Positions 25,831-34,851 of a stretch of DNA of 54,896 nt are shown here, piece by piece. The notes beneath the pieces were generated by a model. That model did no database searches and was not told where the DNA came from. It saw only the letters and a program-made list of their open reading frames with translations. The DNA lies in NCBI GenBank assembly GCA_026989375.1, contig JALSJJ010000168.1, positions 1 to 54,896 on the forward strand, written 5' to 3'. Numbering within the stretch: position 1 is the stretch's first letter; each line of letters begins with the position of its first letter. The stretch comes from Rhodothermus sp. (GTDB taxonomy: Bacteria > Bacteroidota > Rhodothermia > Rhodothermales > Rhodothermaceae). A program made the position numbers and the translations under genes.

Positions 25831-27162
25831 TTAGGAGGCGGGCCGTTTGGGTTGCATCGAAGGTTTAGGCGGCGCCGGGCTTTCCGGCTGCGTTCGTGCC
25901 GGCCCACACTCTGAAGGTATCCAGCACCGTGCTTCCGTGATGTGTTCGCACTGGTGGCAACGCGTCTTACGCACCCGTGGATGATAGCGAGGCAACTCGT
26001 CGAGCGGACGAACAGGATACGGTGTAGTATCCGGCATACCATCGCCCGCAGGACCTGTCGCTTCGGGAGCTACCGGCAACCGAAGCTGGGCCACCGTCAC
26101 CTCAGCCAGGGCTTCAATGAATAGCGGATGACAATTCAATGCCGGCATCACTTCGTAATGAGTAATTCCGAACTGCTCGGCCTCCTCGCGCACTTCGATA
26201 TCCAGCTCAAAAGAAGTTTCAATATGGTCGGTCACGAACGCCACCGGAACCATCAGTACTGCCTTTACGCCCTGGCGTCCCAGCTCTGCCAGCTTGTCGG
26301 GTGTGCTCGGAGTCAGCCACTCGCCCGGCCCCACCTTACTCTGAAACGATACGTGATAGGGCAGGTCATGGCCTCGATAAGCCATGACCCGATCCACCGT
26401 GGAATGGATCAGACAGCAGTAGGGATCACGTCGTTCCTTCATTTCGATCAGCGGCGTGCCGTGTGCGCTGAAGACCAGATGGACCTCTGTGCGTACCGCT
26501 TTAGGAAAGCGTTGCAGCGCCTCGTCGATGCGCTCACTGATTGCCTGAATATACTTGGGATGGGCAGCATATTCGTACACGTAGGTGGTGGGCCAGCGTG
26601 GGATCTCACCTTCCTGCTCTAACACCCACCAATACAGTAGTGAAGAACCGGTCGTGGTCTTGGAATACTGCGGATAGAGCGGGAGCAGCACGACCTTGTC
26701 CACCCCTTCGGCCTGCATCTGCTGCGCTGCCTCCTCGCTGAATGGATGCCAGTAACGCATAGCGATATAGGTGCGGAAATGCACCCCGGCTGGCTGGCCA
26801 AAACGACGGTTCAACAGGCGCTCCAGCGCCTGGGCTTGCTCCCGCGTCAGTCGGTTCAGGGGCGATCCGCCTCCAATCAATTCATAATCCTTCCCCACTT
26901 TCTTGGCCCGCAGCCGAGCAATCAGCCGACAGAGCCAATGCCGCCAGACACCTTTCAGCGGCATATCGATAATCGCCGGATCCATGAACAAGTTGTACAG
27001 AAACGGCTCGACATCTGCAGTCCGCTCCGGTCCTCCGAGATTGAGCAGCACAACGCCGACTGTCTCTCCAGGATTGACAGAAAGAGGCGCCGAGGAAAAA
27101 TAGCCGCCGCGTACCAGGCGGTCGTCATACCGATAAAGTTTCAGAAACTGCCGAGGCGTCAT
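25831..27162 (-). CDS. hemH: Ferrochelatase with a cysteine-rich C-terminal extension
   Basis: A 443-residue ferrochelatase; the bacterial family is usually about 310-370 residues. Family blocks: [57 protein letters not shown], the metal-binding His in [37 protein letters not shown] and [15 protein letters not shown]. The extra 70 residues at the C-terminus contain Cys402, Cys405, Cys413 and Cys419 (C-x2-C-x7-C-x5-C), then a Pro-rich end. Some ferrochelatases carry a [2Fe-2S] cluster, so this may be a metal or cluster site. It is first in the hemH-hemL operon. Confidence 0.95.
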   Translation of the reverse strand: MTPRQFLKLYRYDDRLVRGGYFSSAPLSVNPGETVGVVLLNLGGPERTADVEPFLYNLFMDPAIIDMPLKGVWRHWLCRLIARLRAKKVGKDYELIGGGSPLNRLTREQAQALERLLNRRFGQPAGVHFRTYIAMRYWHPFSEEAAQQMQAEGVDKVVLLPLYPQYSKTTTGSSLLYWWVLEQEGEIPRWPTTYVYEYAAHPKYIQAISERIDEALQRFPKAVRTEVHLVFSAHGTPLIEMKERRDPYCCLIHSTVDRVMAYRGHDLPYHVSFQSKVGPGEWLTPSTPDKLAELGRQGVKAVLMVPVAFVTDHIETSFELDIEVREEAEQFGITHYEVMPALNCHPLFIEALAEVTVAQLRLPVAPEATGPAGDGMPDTTPYPVRPLDELPRYHPRVRKTRCHQCEHITEARCWIPSECGPARTQPESPAPPKPSMQPKRPAS

Positions 27163-27288
27163 GGCCCTTACTCCTGCTTCAGGTTAGTACCCGGTTAGAG
27201 CCTGCACAAGATTGCCAGTTCCGGTTTTCTTTTGAAGTTTCCCCCAAAGCCGGCAACCTTGTCGAATCTCTGCAATTCTTAGATAGAT

Positions 27289-27320
27289 GTTTAACAATTA
27301 TCAGACGTTTAACAATTATC
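27289..27320. repeat. Tandem direct repeat upstream of pckA
   Basis: The 14-base unit GTTTAACAATTATC occurs exactly twice, at 27289-27302 and 27307-27320, with an 18-base period. It lies 68-99 bases before the pckA start and 127 bases or more from the divergent hemH start. Two identical half-sites on nearly the same helix face suggest binding of a dimeric regulator. The core TTAACAATT also occurs inverted at 32262-32270 before the inositol operon. Confidence 0.55.
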
Positions 27321-27387
27321 GGGAGCGCTTTTCCTATGCTTAAGCATAACGTGTAAGTTGAGACCTTGCTTTGAATTCATATCAAAA

Positions 27388-28983
27388 ATGATCAGGACAA
27401 TGGATCTGAAAGCCTACGGACTACACGTACCCTATGTGCTGCGCAACCCTTCTCCGGCGGTGCTCTACGAAGAGGCCGTTCGCTACGATGCACGTGCCGC
27501 CGTTGTCAGCAGTGGTGCGCTGGCCTGCACCTCCGGAGCAAAAACGGGACGCAGTCCGGCCGACAAGCGCATCGTCGAACACCCGGAAAGCCAGGAAAAC
27601 ATCTGGTGGGGCCCCATCAACATTCCGCTTGACGAACACACCTTTCTCATTAACCGCGAGCGGGCTATTGATTACCTGAACACGCGCGACCGGTTGTATG
27701 TCATCGATGGGTTTGCCGGATGGGACCCCAAATACCGGATCAAGGTGCGAGTGATCTGTGAGCGGCCCTATCATGCCCTTTTCATGCATAACATGCTCAT
27801 TCGACCCACCCGGGAAGAGCTGGCGCAGTTTGGTAAGCCCGACTATGTGATCTACAACGCCGGGCGCTTTCCGGCCAATCGCTACACTTCCCACATGACC
27901 TCGAAAACCAGTGTTGACCTCTCGTTTGAGCGGGGTGAAATGGTCATCCTGGGCACGGAGTACGCCGGCGAAATGAAGAAGGGTATCTTTACCGTCATGA
28001 ACTACCTGATGCCCCTGCGGGGCATACTTTCGATGCACTGCTCGGCTAACGAAGGGCCAGAAGGTGATGTAACGCTGTTCTTCGGTCTGTCAGGCACGGG
28101 CAAGACCACGCTCTCGGCGGATCCCAAGCGCCGGCTGATCGGTGACGACGAACACTGTTGGACCGACGAGGGCATCTTTAACATTGAAGGTGGATGTTAC
28201 GCTAAAGTGATCAATCTCTCGCCGGAAGGCGAACCGCAGATTTACAACGCCATCCGGTTCGGGACCGTTCTCGAAAACGTGGTCTTCGATCCGGAAACGC
28301 GTGTGGTGGATTATGCAGACGCCTCCATTACGGAAAATACCCGGGCTTCTTATCCCATTGAGTTTATCGACAACGCCAAGATTCCCTGCGTGGGAGGGCA
28401 TCCGCGTCACATTATTTTCCTGGCCTACGACGCCTTTGGCGTACTCCCCCCCGTGGCCCGTCTGACCCCTGAGCAGGCCATGTACCATTTCATCAGCGGC
28501 TACACTGCCAAGGTCGCTGGCACGGAAGTGGGTGTGACCGAGCCCCAGGCTACATTTTCGGCCTGTTTCGGGGCTGCCTTCCTCGTATGGCATCCCTTCA
28601 AGTATGCCGAAATGCTGGCCGAGCGCATGCGGCGCCATAAGACACAGGCCTGGCTGATCAATACGGGATTGACAGGTGGCCCTTACGGAGTAGGTCAGCG
28701 CATCAAGCTGGCCCACACCCGGGCGATCATCGACGCTATCCACGACGGCACGCTGGCACAAATGCCTACCGTAGTGGATGAACGCTTTGGCTTTGCCATC
28801 CCTACCCGCTGTCCGGGCGTGCCGGACGAAATCTTGCAGCCGCGCCACACCTGGAGCGATCCGACGGCTTACGACGAGATGGCGGATCGTCTGGCCCGGC
28901 TATTTGCCCAGAACTTCGAAAAGTATCGCGCCGGGTGCGCTCGGGAAGTGGTTGAGGCTGGCCCCAGGGTGGTCAACACCTAA
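27388..28983 (+). CDS. pckA: Phosphoenolpyruvate carboxykinase (ATP)
   Basis: About 531 residues, the usual length. It converts oxaloacetate and ATP to PEP, CO2 and ADP at the start of gluconeogenesis. Motifs: [18 protein letters not shown], the kinase-1a P-loop [11 protein letters not shown], the metal-binding GDDEHCW, and [17 protein letters not shown] near the C-terminus. ATG 27388 and ATG 27400 are both possible starts; the alternative TTG at 27358 adds an unlikely leader. Neither start has a strong ribosome site. Two direct repeats lie upstream and a hairpin lies at the stop. Confidence 0.96.
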   Translation: MIRTMDLKAYGLHVPYVLRNPSPAVLYEEAVRYDARAAVVSSGALACTSGAKTGRSPADKRIVEHPESQENIWWGPINIPLDEHTFLINRERAIDYLNTRDRLYVIDGFAGWDPKYRIKVRVICERPYHALFMHNMLIRPTREELAQFGKPDYVIYNAGRFPANRYTSHMTSKTSVDLSFERGEMVILGTEYAGEMKKGIFTVMNYLMPLRGILSMHCSANEGPEGDVTLFFGLSGTGKTTLSADPKRRLIGDDEHCWTDEGIFNIEGGCYAKVINLSPEGEPQIYNAIRFGTVLENVVFDPETRVVDYADASITENTRASYPIEFIDNAKIPCVGGHPRHIIFLAYDAFGVLPPVARLTPEQAMYHFISGYTAKVAGTEVGVTEPQATFSACFGAAFLVWHPFKYAEMLAERMRRHKTQAWLINTGLTGGPYGVGQRIKLAHTRAIIDAIHDGTLAQMPTVVDERFGFAIPTRCPGVPDEILQPRHTWSDPTAYDEMADRLARLFAQNFEKYRAGCAREVVEAGPRVVNT

Positions 28984-29015
28984 CCGTCGGCAGAGGGCTA
29001 CGTCGAGCGACGGTT
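28982..29015 (+). terminator. Putative terminator of pckA
   Basis: An 8-bp inverted repeat, AACCGTCG (28982-28989) and CGACGGTT (29008-29015), with an 18-base loop, followed by TCTTC. It begins inside the pckA stop codon. The stem is short and the T tract imperfect, so the assignment is modest. Confidence 0.45.
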
Positions 29016-29112
29016 TCTTCGGACATGATCAACCATTGCGTAGGTGGCAGGATTCCCCGGGCGATAGCGAACTCCAAGCGCAGATAGGGCCCGGAAATGC
29101 TTTCGTTTTTTC

Positions 29113-29877
29113 CTATGGTTGAACGGGTGAGCGGGCCAGTTCCAGCAAGCGACGTTCAGCATACGCAAGCATCTCAGGCGTATCCACATCCTGCCAGAAG
29201 CCATCGCCGATGTCGAGCGCAGCCATGCGGCGCACCCGGGCCAGCCGCCGTACGCCGTCGGACAACGACGCATCGCCCTGTTCCCGATAGACAGCTTCCA
29301 GCGCCTCCATCAACGCAAAGGTGCACACAAAAACACCTGTATCGATGGCATTGAAGTCGTTCAGGTGCTTGCCAATATCAACGATCCAGCCATCCTCAAC
29401 GTGCACCTTGGTGGCGTCGTCCAGGTCAAAGATCTGATCAACGCGGTAGTCGACCAGCAGCGTAGCCCCATCTTCGGGCGGCCGATGCGTGCGCACCAGC
29501 GCCATGAGCTCATCTCCCAGCACATGGTCGGCCATGGTTAGCAGAAACGGTTCCTGGCGCACATACGGCCGTGCCGCCAGTACAGAAAGGCCGTTTTGCA
29601 ACTCGTAATGCGGATTATGAGCAAAATGCACGCGAAGTGGTCCGCTGTAGTGTTGCGTTACCGCTTCGCGCACTTCTTCTCCGTGATAGCCCACGACAAT
29701 GACTACCTCCTTACAACCGGCCAGGGCCACGCTGCGCAACGTACGCAGAATCAGTGGCATGCCGGCCACCGGGGTAAGCGGCTTTAGCCGAAATCCCGGA
29801 CGGGCACCGGCCAGCCGCGAGCCCAGACCAGCCGCCAGCACAATGCCCGTCCGGGGTCCTGTGCCATCTGATGTCAT
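29113..29877 (-). CDS. Inositol-phosphate cytidylyltransferase-like nucleotidyltransferase
   Basis: A 254-residue NTP-transferase with the sugar-nucleotidyltransferase start motif VLAAGLGSRLA...KPLTPVAG, the core EVVIVVGYHGEEV, HFAHNPHYELQNGLSVLAA and LTMADHVLGDELM (metal-binding Asp), then FNAIDTGVFVC and DIGDGFWQDVDTPEML. This matches the cytidylyltransferase (IPCT) half of the enzymes that make CDP-inositol in di-myo-inositol-phosphate synthesis. Here it stands alone instead of being fused to the transferase. Its ATG overlaps the inositol-phosphate synthase stop by 4 bases. Confidence 0.82.
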   Translation of the reverse strand: MTSDGTGPRTGIVLAAGLGSRLAGARPGFRLKPLTPVAGMPLILRTLRSVALAGCKEVVIVVGYHGEEVREAVTQHYSGPLRVHFAHNPHYELQNGLSVLAARPYVRQEPFLLTMADHVLGDELMALVRTHRPPEDGATLLVDYRVDQIFDLDDATKVHVEDGWIVDIGKHLNDFNAIDTGVFVCTFALMEALEAVYREQGDASLSDGVRRLARVRRMAALDIGDGFWQDVDTPEMLAYAERRLLELARSPVQP

Positions 29878-31202
29878 TTCAGATTCTCGTAAAGCTCAAA
29901 CTCTTCGGAAAGATGCGTAATGGGCGACTCACCGCCCAGCACACGCAAGGTATTTTTCAGACGAATGTGCTGAATGAACAGGTCATGCTCGGGTACATGC
30001 CCTTCCTGGACATGCGGACTCTTGAAATAGAACGACAGCCATTCCTGAATGCCTTTCAGGCCAGCCCGAGCAGCCAGGTCCAGAAACAGGGCCAGATCCA
30101 GCACAATAGGAGCAGCCAGGATCGAATCCCGACACAGGAAGTTCACCTTGATCTGCATCGGGTATCCCATCCAGCCGAAGATGTCGATGTTGTCCCAGCT
30201 CTCTTTGGCATCACCGCGTGGCGGATAGAAATTAATGCGTACCTTGTGATAGAGGTCGCTGTAGAGCTCCGGGTACAGGTCGGGTTGCAGGATGGTGTCG
30301 AGCACCCCTGCTTTGGTCACCTCTTTAGCCCGAAAGCTATCGATGTCGTCCAGCACCTCGCCATCTCGATTCCCCAGAATGTTTGTCGAGAACCAGCCGC
30401 GCACGCCCAGCATGCGCACCTTGAAAGCAGGCGCCAGGGCGGTCTTGAGCATAGTCTGGCCCGTTTTGAAATCCTTTCCAGCAATTGGCACTCCTTTCGC
30501 CTCAGCCAACTGTTCCAGGGCAGGTACATCGGCCGAGAGGTTCGGGGCTCCGTTTGCATAGGGCACGCCCTCCATGATGGCCGCATAGGCATACAACTGA
30601 GAAGGCGTGATGGAAGGATCATTAGCTGCCATTCCCGCCTCGAAAGCCTCGATTGAGCGATGGCAATCGGACGGACGCGTGTACACCTCCGTCGAGCCGC
30701 ACCAGATCATGACCGCCCGGCTGGCTCCTGTTTTCTCGATCGTATCCCGGATGTCTTCGCGCAGCATTTCGGCCAGCTCCTTCTTTGTGCGGGCTTTTTT
30801 GACATTCGGCCCGTCAAGTCGGCGCACGTATTGCCGATCGAAAGCAGCCGGCATAGGACGAATGGTGCGCAGAAAGTCCTCCAGCGGCTTCAGGTCGCGA
30901 AGTTCGAGCACCCGGGCACGTAGGGCTGCCTCGTAGGCATCATCCGGGAAGATGTCCCAGGCCCCGAAAACCAGATCATTGAGCTCGGCCAAAGGTAAAA
31001 ACTCTTTGATCAGCGGGTTGCGTCCGGCCGAGCGACGTCCCAGTCGAATCGTTTGCATCTGCGTCAGCGATCCATAGGGGCGCGCACGTCCCTGCCGAAT
31101 TGCTTCAACTCCTGCCATGAACGTGGTAGCAACCGCGCCCAGTCCGGGCGTCAGCACCAGCAATTTGCCTTCTGGAGGCGCAATCGAGACAGCTTCGCTC
31201 AT
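29874..31202 (-). CDS. Inositol-phosphate synthase (MIPS)
   Basis: About 442 residues. It makes inositol 1-phosphate (L-inositol 3-phosphate) from glucose 6-phosphate using NAD. Family blocks: LVLTPGLGAVATTFMAGVEAI at the N-terminus (dinucleotide fold), VMIWCGSTEVYTRP, GVPYANGAPNLSADVPAL, IAGKDFKTGQTMLKTALAPAF and RGWFSTNILGNRDGEVLDD, which holds catalytic residues. ATG 31202 is chosen because GGAG lies 6 bases upstream; the in-frame GTG at 31214 is less likely. It lies between the CDP-alcohol transferase and the cytidylyltransferase on one transcript. Confidence 0.92.
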   Translation of the reverse strand: MSEAVSIAPPEGKLLVLTPGLGAVATTFMAGVEAIRQGRARPYGSLTQMQTIRLGRRSAGRNPLIKEFLPLAELNDLVFGAWDIFPDDAYEAALRARVLELRDLKPLEDFLRTIRPMPAAFDRQYVRRLDGPNVKKARTKKELAEMLREDIRDTIEKTGASRAVMIWCGSTEVYTRPSDCHRSIEAFEAGMAANDPSITPSQLYAYAAIMEGVPYANGAPNLSADVPALEQLAEAKGVPIAGKDFKTGQTMLKTALAPAFKVRMLGVRGWFSTNILGNRDGEVLDDIDSFRAKEVTKAGVLDTILQPDLYPELYSDLYHKVRINFYPPRGDAKESWDNIDIFGWMGYPMQIKVNFLCRDSILAAPIVLDLALFLDLAARAGLKGIQEWLSFYFKSPHVQEGHVPEHDLFIQHIRLKNTLRVLGGESPITHLSEEFELYENLK

Positions 31203-31234
31203 AGACAACTCCACTTTCAGGATGGTGAATTACA

Positions 31235-32251
31235 TTACCTTGATAGCCAGGCATCCGCCGGCTTCGCTTCCAACTGGCGGCGCAACCACAATCGGAATCG
31301 ACGGTTCCGTAAACGCTGCTGAATAATGAGCAGCAGATAGATCAGGTTGAGTCCTATCAGCTCAAACATAAAAAAAGCCAGCGGCCTACCATAGAGGCAG
31401 GCCACAAAAATGGCCAGCGTGCGATAATTTGAACTCATTACAGCCCAGCGACGCACCAGAGGCCGATGTACAAAGCGATACATCTGCCGTACTTTCTCCG
31501 GATATGAGAGCCGCTCCAGCGCTTTTTCCAGCAACTGCATCAGGGCGGGATCAGCCGCTCCCACACCGTACTGCACGCGCAGATAAACCAGATACAGCCG
31601 TCCCATCCACCGAGCCAGGCCCTGCTTCTGCGCCAGCGTTTCCTGAAAGGCTTCCGGCGTAACCGGCTTTGCCTGCTGCTTATTATGGACCCAGTAATCG
31701 TAGGCCTGGCGCTGAAACTCGTAGGTGCTGGCCTGGATAATGTGACTGATTCCGGCCGATACCGCCAGCACCCAGGCAATCCATCCAACCCCCGGATAAG
31801 TGGCCAGTGCCAGGCTGATGTAGATCAGGACAAAGGTGCCGTGGTCACAGAGTCCATCGAGTACTTTGCCAATCTCTGAAGTGCGTCCGGTAAGCCGGGC
31901 CAGCTGTCCGTCGGCACCGTCCATAACATGCCATCCCACCATCAGTAAAAACCCCAACACACTGGCTACCCAGGAGGTATAGTGGTAGTAAGCCACTGCC
32001 GCACCAGCCCCCATCGCCAGCCCTACCAGAGAAACTGTATTAGGATGCACCCCCCATCGTGCCAGACGCTGCACCAGTGCCCAGCTTAATGGATGAATAA
32101 TATATCGATTGGTCAGTTCTTCAATTTCTGGGGTGCGCCAGGCACGTTGCACTGCAGTCATCCCCCTCATGGCATCTTCGGTACAAGAAAGCGATAGCCC
32201 CAAACCGGCACGTTGACTCCTCCACTCAGCCAACCAGTCATAAGTTAGCAA
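31235..32251 (-). CDS. CDP-alcohol phosphatidyltransferase family protein (inositol-phosphate transferase-like)
   Basis: A polytopic membrane enzyme of up to 338 residues. The diagnostic motif D-G-x2-A-R-x8-G-x3-D-x3-D is intact at residues 114-136 (DGQLARL ... DGLCDH). The segment before it (LTNRYIIHPLSWALVQRLARWGVHPN) resembles the di-myo-inositol-phosphate-phosphate synthase half of thermophile enzymes. With the two downstream genes, the likely reaction is CDP-inositol plus inositol phosphate. Synthesis of an inositol phospholipid is the alternative. The TTG start at 32251 has GGTGA upstream; ATG 32170 or 32161 are possible shorter starts. It is first gene of the operon. Confidence 0.83.
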   Translation of the reverse strand: MLTYDWLAEWRSQRAGLGLSLSCTEDAMRGMTAVQRAWRTPEIEELTNRYIIHPLSWALVQRLARWGVHPNTVSLVGLAMGAGAAVAYYHYTSWVASVLGFLLMVGWHVMDGADGQLARLTGRTSEIGKVLDGLCDHGTFVLIYISLALATYPGVGWIAWVLAVSAGISHIIQASTYEFQRQAYDYWVHNKQQAKPVTPEAFQETLAQKQGLARWMGRLYLVYLRVQYGVGAADPALMQLLEKALERLSYPEKVRQMYRFVHRPLVRRWAVMSSNYRTLAIFVACLYGRPLAFFMFELIGLNLIYLLLIIQQRLRNRRFRLWLRRQLEAKPADAWLSR

Positions 32252-32415
32252 ATCGTCACCAAATTGTTAATAGCTGCCACGACGCGCAGAGATTTCAAAG
32301 ATGCTCCTTTCGCTGAATCACTGCGCCCGAACCAGGATGTCACCGACGGATTTCCTTTGGGACGCTGTGGTCAGCTTCAGGCTTGTCTATCGGCCGTGCA
32401 TTGTCGCTGTCCACG

Positions 32416-33429
32416 TTACGCATCACGCGACGCTTCACGGCGGCCCACAGTAACCGATGGTACATCGGAGGCTTTCAGACTCAGCCAGTCGCGGGGCTGG
32501 AAGAACCAGAGCGCAGCCTCTTCGGGAGATCCAGGCATCGGACGCCAGTCGTACTGCCAGCGCACTTCAGGGGGAAGGCTCATCAAAATGCTCTCAGCAC
32601 GGCCGTCTGACTCCAGGCCAAAACGGGTGCCCCGATCGTAAATCAGATTGAACTCCACGTAACGGCCCCGTCGCAGGAGCTGGAAGTGCCGCTCCCGCTC
32701 ACCATAGGGCATGTCCTTGCGACGCTCGACGATCGGCAGATACGAACGCAGGAAAGCACGTCCGGCCTCCCGTGTAAAAAAGAACGCTCCTTCGGGATCG
32801 TCGCGCAGGTAGTCGTAGAAAATGCCACCTACTCCGCGCATTTCGCCACGATGGGGCAGGTAGAAATAAGCATCACAGGCGGCCTTGAAACGCGCATAGT
32901 CAGCCACACCTGGATGCCGATCGCACACCTCCTTCCAGACCCGATGGAAGTGTTGCACATCTTCCAGAAAAGGATAGTAAGGGGTCAAATCGGCCCCTCC
33001 GCCAAACCATTGATCCTCCGGGTGAAAGAGATCTTCTCCCAGCGCAAAATAGCGGAAGTTGGCGTGGACACTGGGAACGTAAGGCGAGCGGGGATGAATG
33101 ACCAGGGAAAGTCCTGTAGCAAAAAACGGCGCCGGTTGCACACCAATGGCCCGGGCAGCCCGCTCAGACAGCCGCCCCCATATCGCCGACGTATTGACAC
33201 CGGCTTTCTCAAAGACGGCCCCGTTCTCCAGCACACAGGTTAATCCTCCACCGCCTTCGCGATAATTCCAGGAATCTCGCCGAAACTGGGCAGCGCCGTC
33301 AACGTCTTCTATAGCCTTGCAGATATGCAGCTGCAGCGCTTCCACAAAGCGCCGCACGCGATGCGCCATGGGAATATCGGTGCGCGGCTCTTCGCGTAGC
33401 CGATTGACGCGAGCATGATCATCCAGCAT
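32416..33429 (-). CDS. hemF: Oxygen-dependent coproporphyrinogen III oxidase
   Basis: About 337 residues. It oxidatively decarboxylates coproporphyrinogen III to protoporphyrinogen IX using O2. Blocks: WNYREGGGGLTCVLENGAVFEKAGVN, SLVIHPRSPYVPSVHANFRYF, WFGGGADLTPYYPFLED, FYLPHRGEMRGVGGIFYDYL and FNLIYDRGTRFGLESDGRAESI. ATG 33429 is chosen over the extension to 33504, which would overlap the divergent gene. ATG 33369 is an alternative. Use of HemF instead of HemN fits an aerobic life. It lies alone, not in the hemH-hemL operon. Confidence 0.96.
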   Translation of the reverse strand: MLDDHARVNRLREEPRTDIPMAHRVRRFVEALQLHICKAIEDVDGAAQFRRDSWNYREGGGGLTCVLENGAVFEKAGVNTSAIWGRLSERAARAIGVQPAPFFATGLSLVIHPRSPYVPSVHANFRYFALGEDLFHPEDQWFGGGADLTPYYPFLEDVQHFHRVWKEVCDRHPGVADYARFKAACDAYFYLPHRGEMRGVGGIFYDYLRDDPEGAFFFTREAGRAFLRSYLPIVERRKDMPYGERERHFQLLRRGRYVEFNLIYDRGTRFGLESDGRAESILMSLPPEVRWQYDWRPMPGSPEEAALWFFQPRDWLSLKASDVPSVTVGRREASRDA

Positions 33430-33454
33430 AACGCAACGACACAGGTTGGGGCTT

Positions 33455-33766
33455 ATGACGGTTCTGGAATATACGCCGAACGACGAGGAAATGCTGCCAT
33501 TCATTCACGACAGCCTGCGACAGTTGCAGGAAGCCGGCTACGAGGCCCGCTATATTCTGGTAGGACGCACGGCCTATCGCCGGCTGTGTAAAGCGATCGG
33601 GCGACAGTTTCAGCGCGGGGCCGGCCGATTTGAGACCTACCAGCACATTCCTATTGTCGTCGATCCATTCCGCGACGAAGAGGTCTGCGTGGTACCTGCT
33701 CCAGCCCTCTGTGCCGAATCCGTAGCAGGCTACCGAATGCCCTCCGGGCCGGCAGCTTCCAGATAA
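33455..33766 (+). CDS. Small protein of unknown function
   Basis: A 103-residue protein that I do not recognise. ATG 33455 has GGGG a few bases upstream and is 25 bases from the divergent hemF start. It shows an N-terminal acidic helix (NDEEMLPFIHDSLRQLQ), a strand-like YILVGRTAYRRLCKAIGRQF, then HIPIVVDPFRDEEVCVVPAP and a Pro/Ser-rich end. There is no signal peptide or membrane segment. The 3' end overlaps the convergent pseudouridine synthase by 37 bases. Codon use resembles the neighbours, which supports a real gene. Some similarity in rhythm to phage structural proteins was considered and not supported. Confidence 0.6.
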   Translation: MTVLEYTPNDEEMLPFIHDSLRQLQEAGYEARYILVGRTAYRRLCKAIGRQFQRGAGRFETYQHIPIVVDPFRDEEVCVVPAPALCAESVAGYRMPSGPAASR

Positions 33767-34458
33767 GCCAGCAGTCGATTCACCTGCACCCGAAACGCTT
33801 CGTCCCAGGATGAAGGAGCCGGAGCCGTCCAGCCCATGCGCTCACGACGGGTCGGGTGCGTAATCGACAGTTTCCAGGCATGTAACGCAATCTGGCCAGG
33901 AGCCAGCCACCGGCGCGCCCGATAGCGCCGATCTCCCAGGATGGGATACCCGCGAAAGGCCAGTTGCACCCGAATCTGATGCTTACGGCCGGTTTCAGGC
34001 ACCAGGTGCATCAGCGTCAGTCCGTTACGTGTCATCAGGGCCTGCCAGTGTAGCACGGCCCGTTTACCCCAGGGATGGTCCTCAGGCACCAGGCGCATGT
34101 GGTCACGGGCCGGCGCAATAAAATCCTCCCAGATTCCCTGCCCCTCCAGCATCCCCTCTACAAGCGCCAGGTACACTTTCTCCACAGTGCGCTCCCGAAA
34201 CTGCTGCATTAACCGGGCTGCTGCCTTCGAAGTGCGGGCCAGCACCATAACTCCAGACACCGGCGTGTCCAGCCGGTGTACCAGCCCCAGATAGACATTG
34301 CCTGGCTTGTTGAAGCGCTCCTTGATCAGCGCTTTGCCCAGCGAAAGTACAGTGGGCGCACCGCTGCGATCGCCCTGACTACGCAATCCGGGAGGTTTAT
34401 TGACTACCAGCAGGTGATTGTCCAGATAAAGCACCGGCAATTCTGCGATTTCCAGCAT
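33730..34458 (-). CDS. RluA-family pseudouridine synthase
   Basis: About 242 residues of the RluA/RluD catalytic domain with no N-terminal S4 domain. It converts uridine to pseudouridine in rRNA or tRNA. The catalytic Asp is in VHRLDTPVSGVMVLARTSKAA. Further blocks: LYLDNHLLVVNKPPGL at the start, EKVYLALVEG, ETGRKHQIRVQLA and GYPILGDRRYRA, then the C-terminal IALHAWKLSITHP. ATG 34458 is chosen because the longer frame (to 34659) has no matching sequence. The RNA target cannot be read from sequence. Confidence 0.9.
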   Translation of the reverse strand: MLEIAELPVLYLDNHLLVVNKPPGLRSQGDRSGAPTVLSLGKALIKERFNKPGNVYLGLVHRLDTPVSGVMVLARTSKAAARLMQQFRERTVEKVYLALVEGMLEGQGIWEDFIAPARDHMRLVPEDHPWGKRAVLHWQALMTRNGLTLMHLVPETGRKHQIRVQLAFRGYPILGDRRYRARRWLAPGQIALHAWKLSITHPTRRERMGWTAPAPSSWDEAFRVQVNRLLAYLEAAGPEGIR

Positions 34459-34851
34459 CGCGTCGTTTTGCCTCCCTTCTGCCGTTTGTTCACCTCCCAC
34501 GCAAACTTCCCCTGTTTGTTGTGTCAGGCGGTTCGCTATACCACCAGTACCGATCTCCAAACGAGCGTTGCATGGGAATGTCGTCCGGGACAATTTATTG
34601 CACGCTTTTTTGTTTCTGAAACATTTTAGGGAGCTGACGCCCCCTGCCCCACACCTCACGTGAACGGACGCGTAAGCGAACGATGTACTGCGTTGCCGGT
34701 CGATACTGCCGACATGCGGACGCTCCCCCGAGCTACCCGGTTAGCGCGGTCCTGCTCGTTTGGCATTCCCACTTTCATTCAGCACCTGCCGGCCGCACCT
34801 GAGGCCGGACGCCTCAACAGGCATGAGATATTGCCCGCTCCTGCCTGCCGC
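34459..34851. other. 393-base region without a supported gene
   Basis: It lies between the pseudouridine synthase start and the hemE stop. A 6-bp dyad, CCGGCC (34789-34794) and GGCCGG (34803-34808), sits 44 bases after the hemE stop (minus direction) and may end that transcript, though no T tract follows. The AT-rich stretch near 34590-34630 could hold the pseudouridine synthase promoter. No conserved coding frame was found. Confidence 0.5.

Noticed and set aside
33455-33766. Phage structural protein
   Set aside because: No phage neighbours, no clear motif, and composition matches the chromosome.
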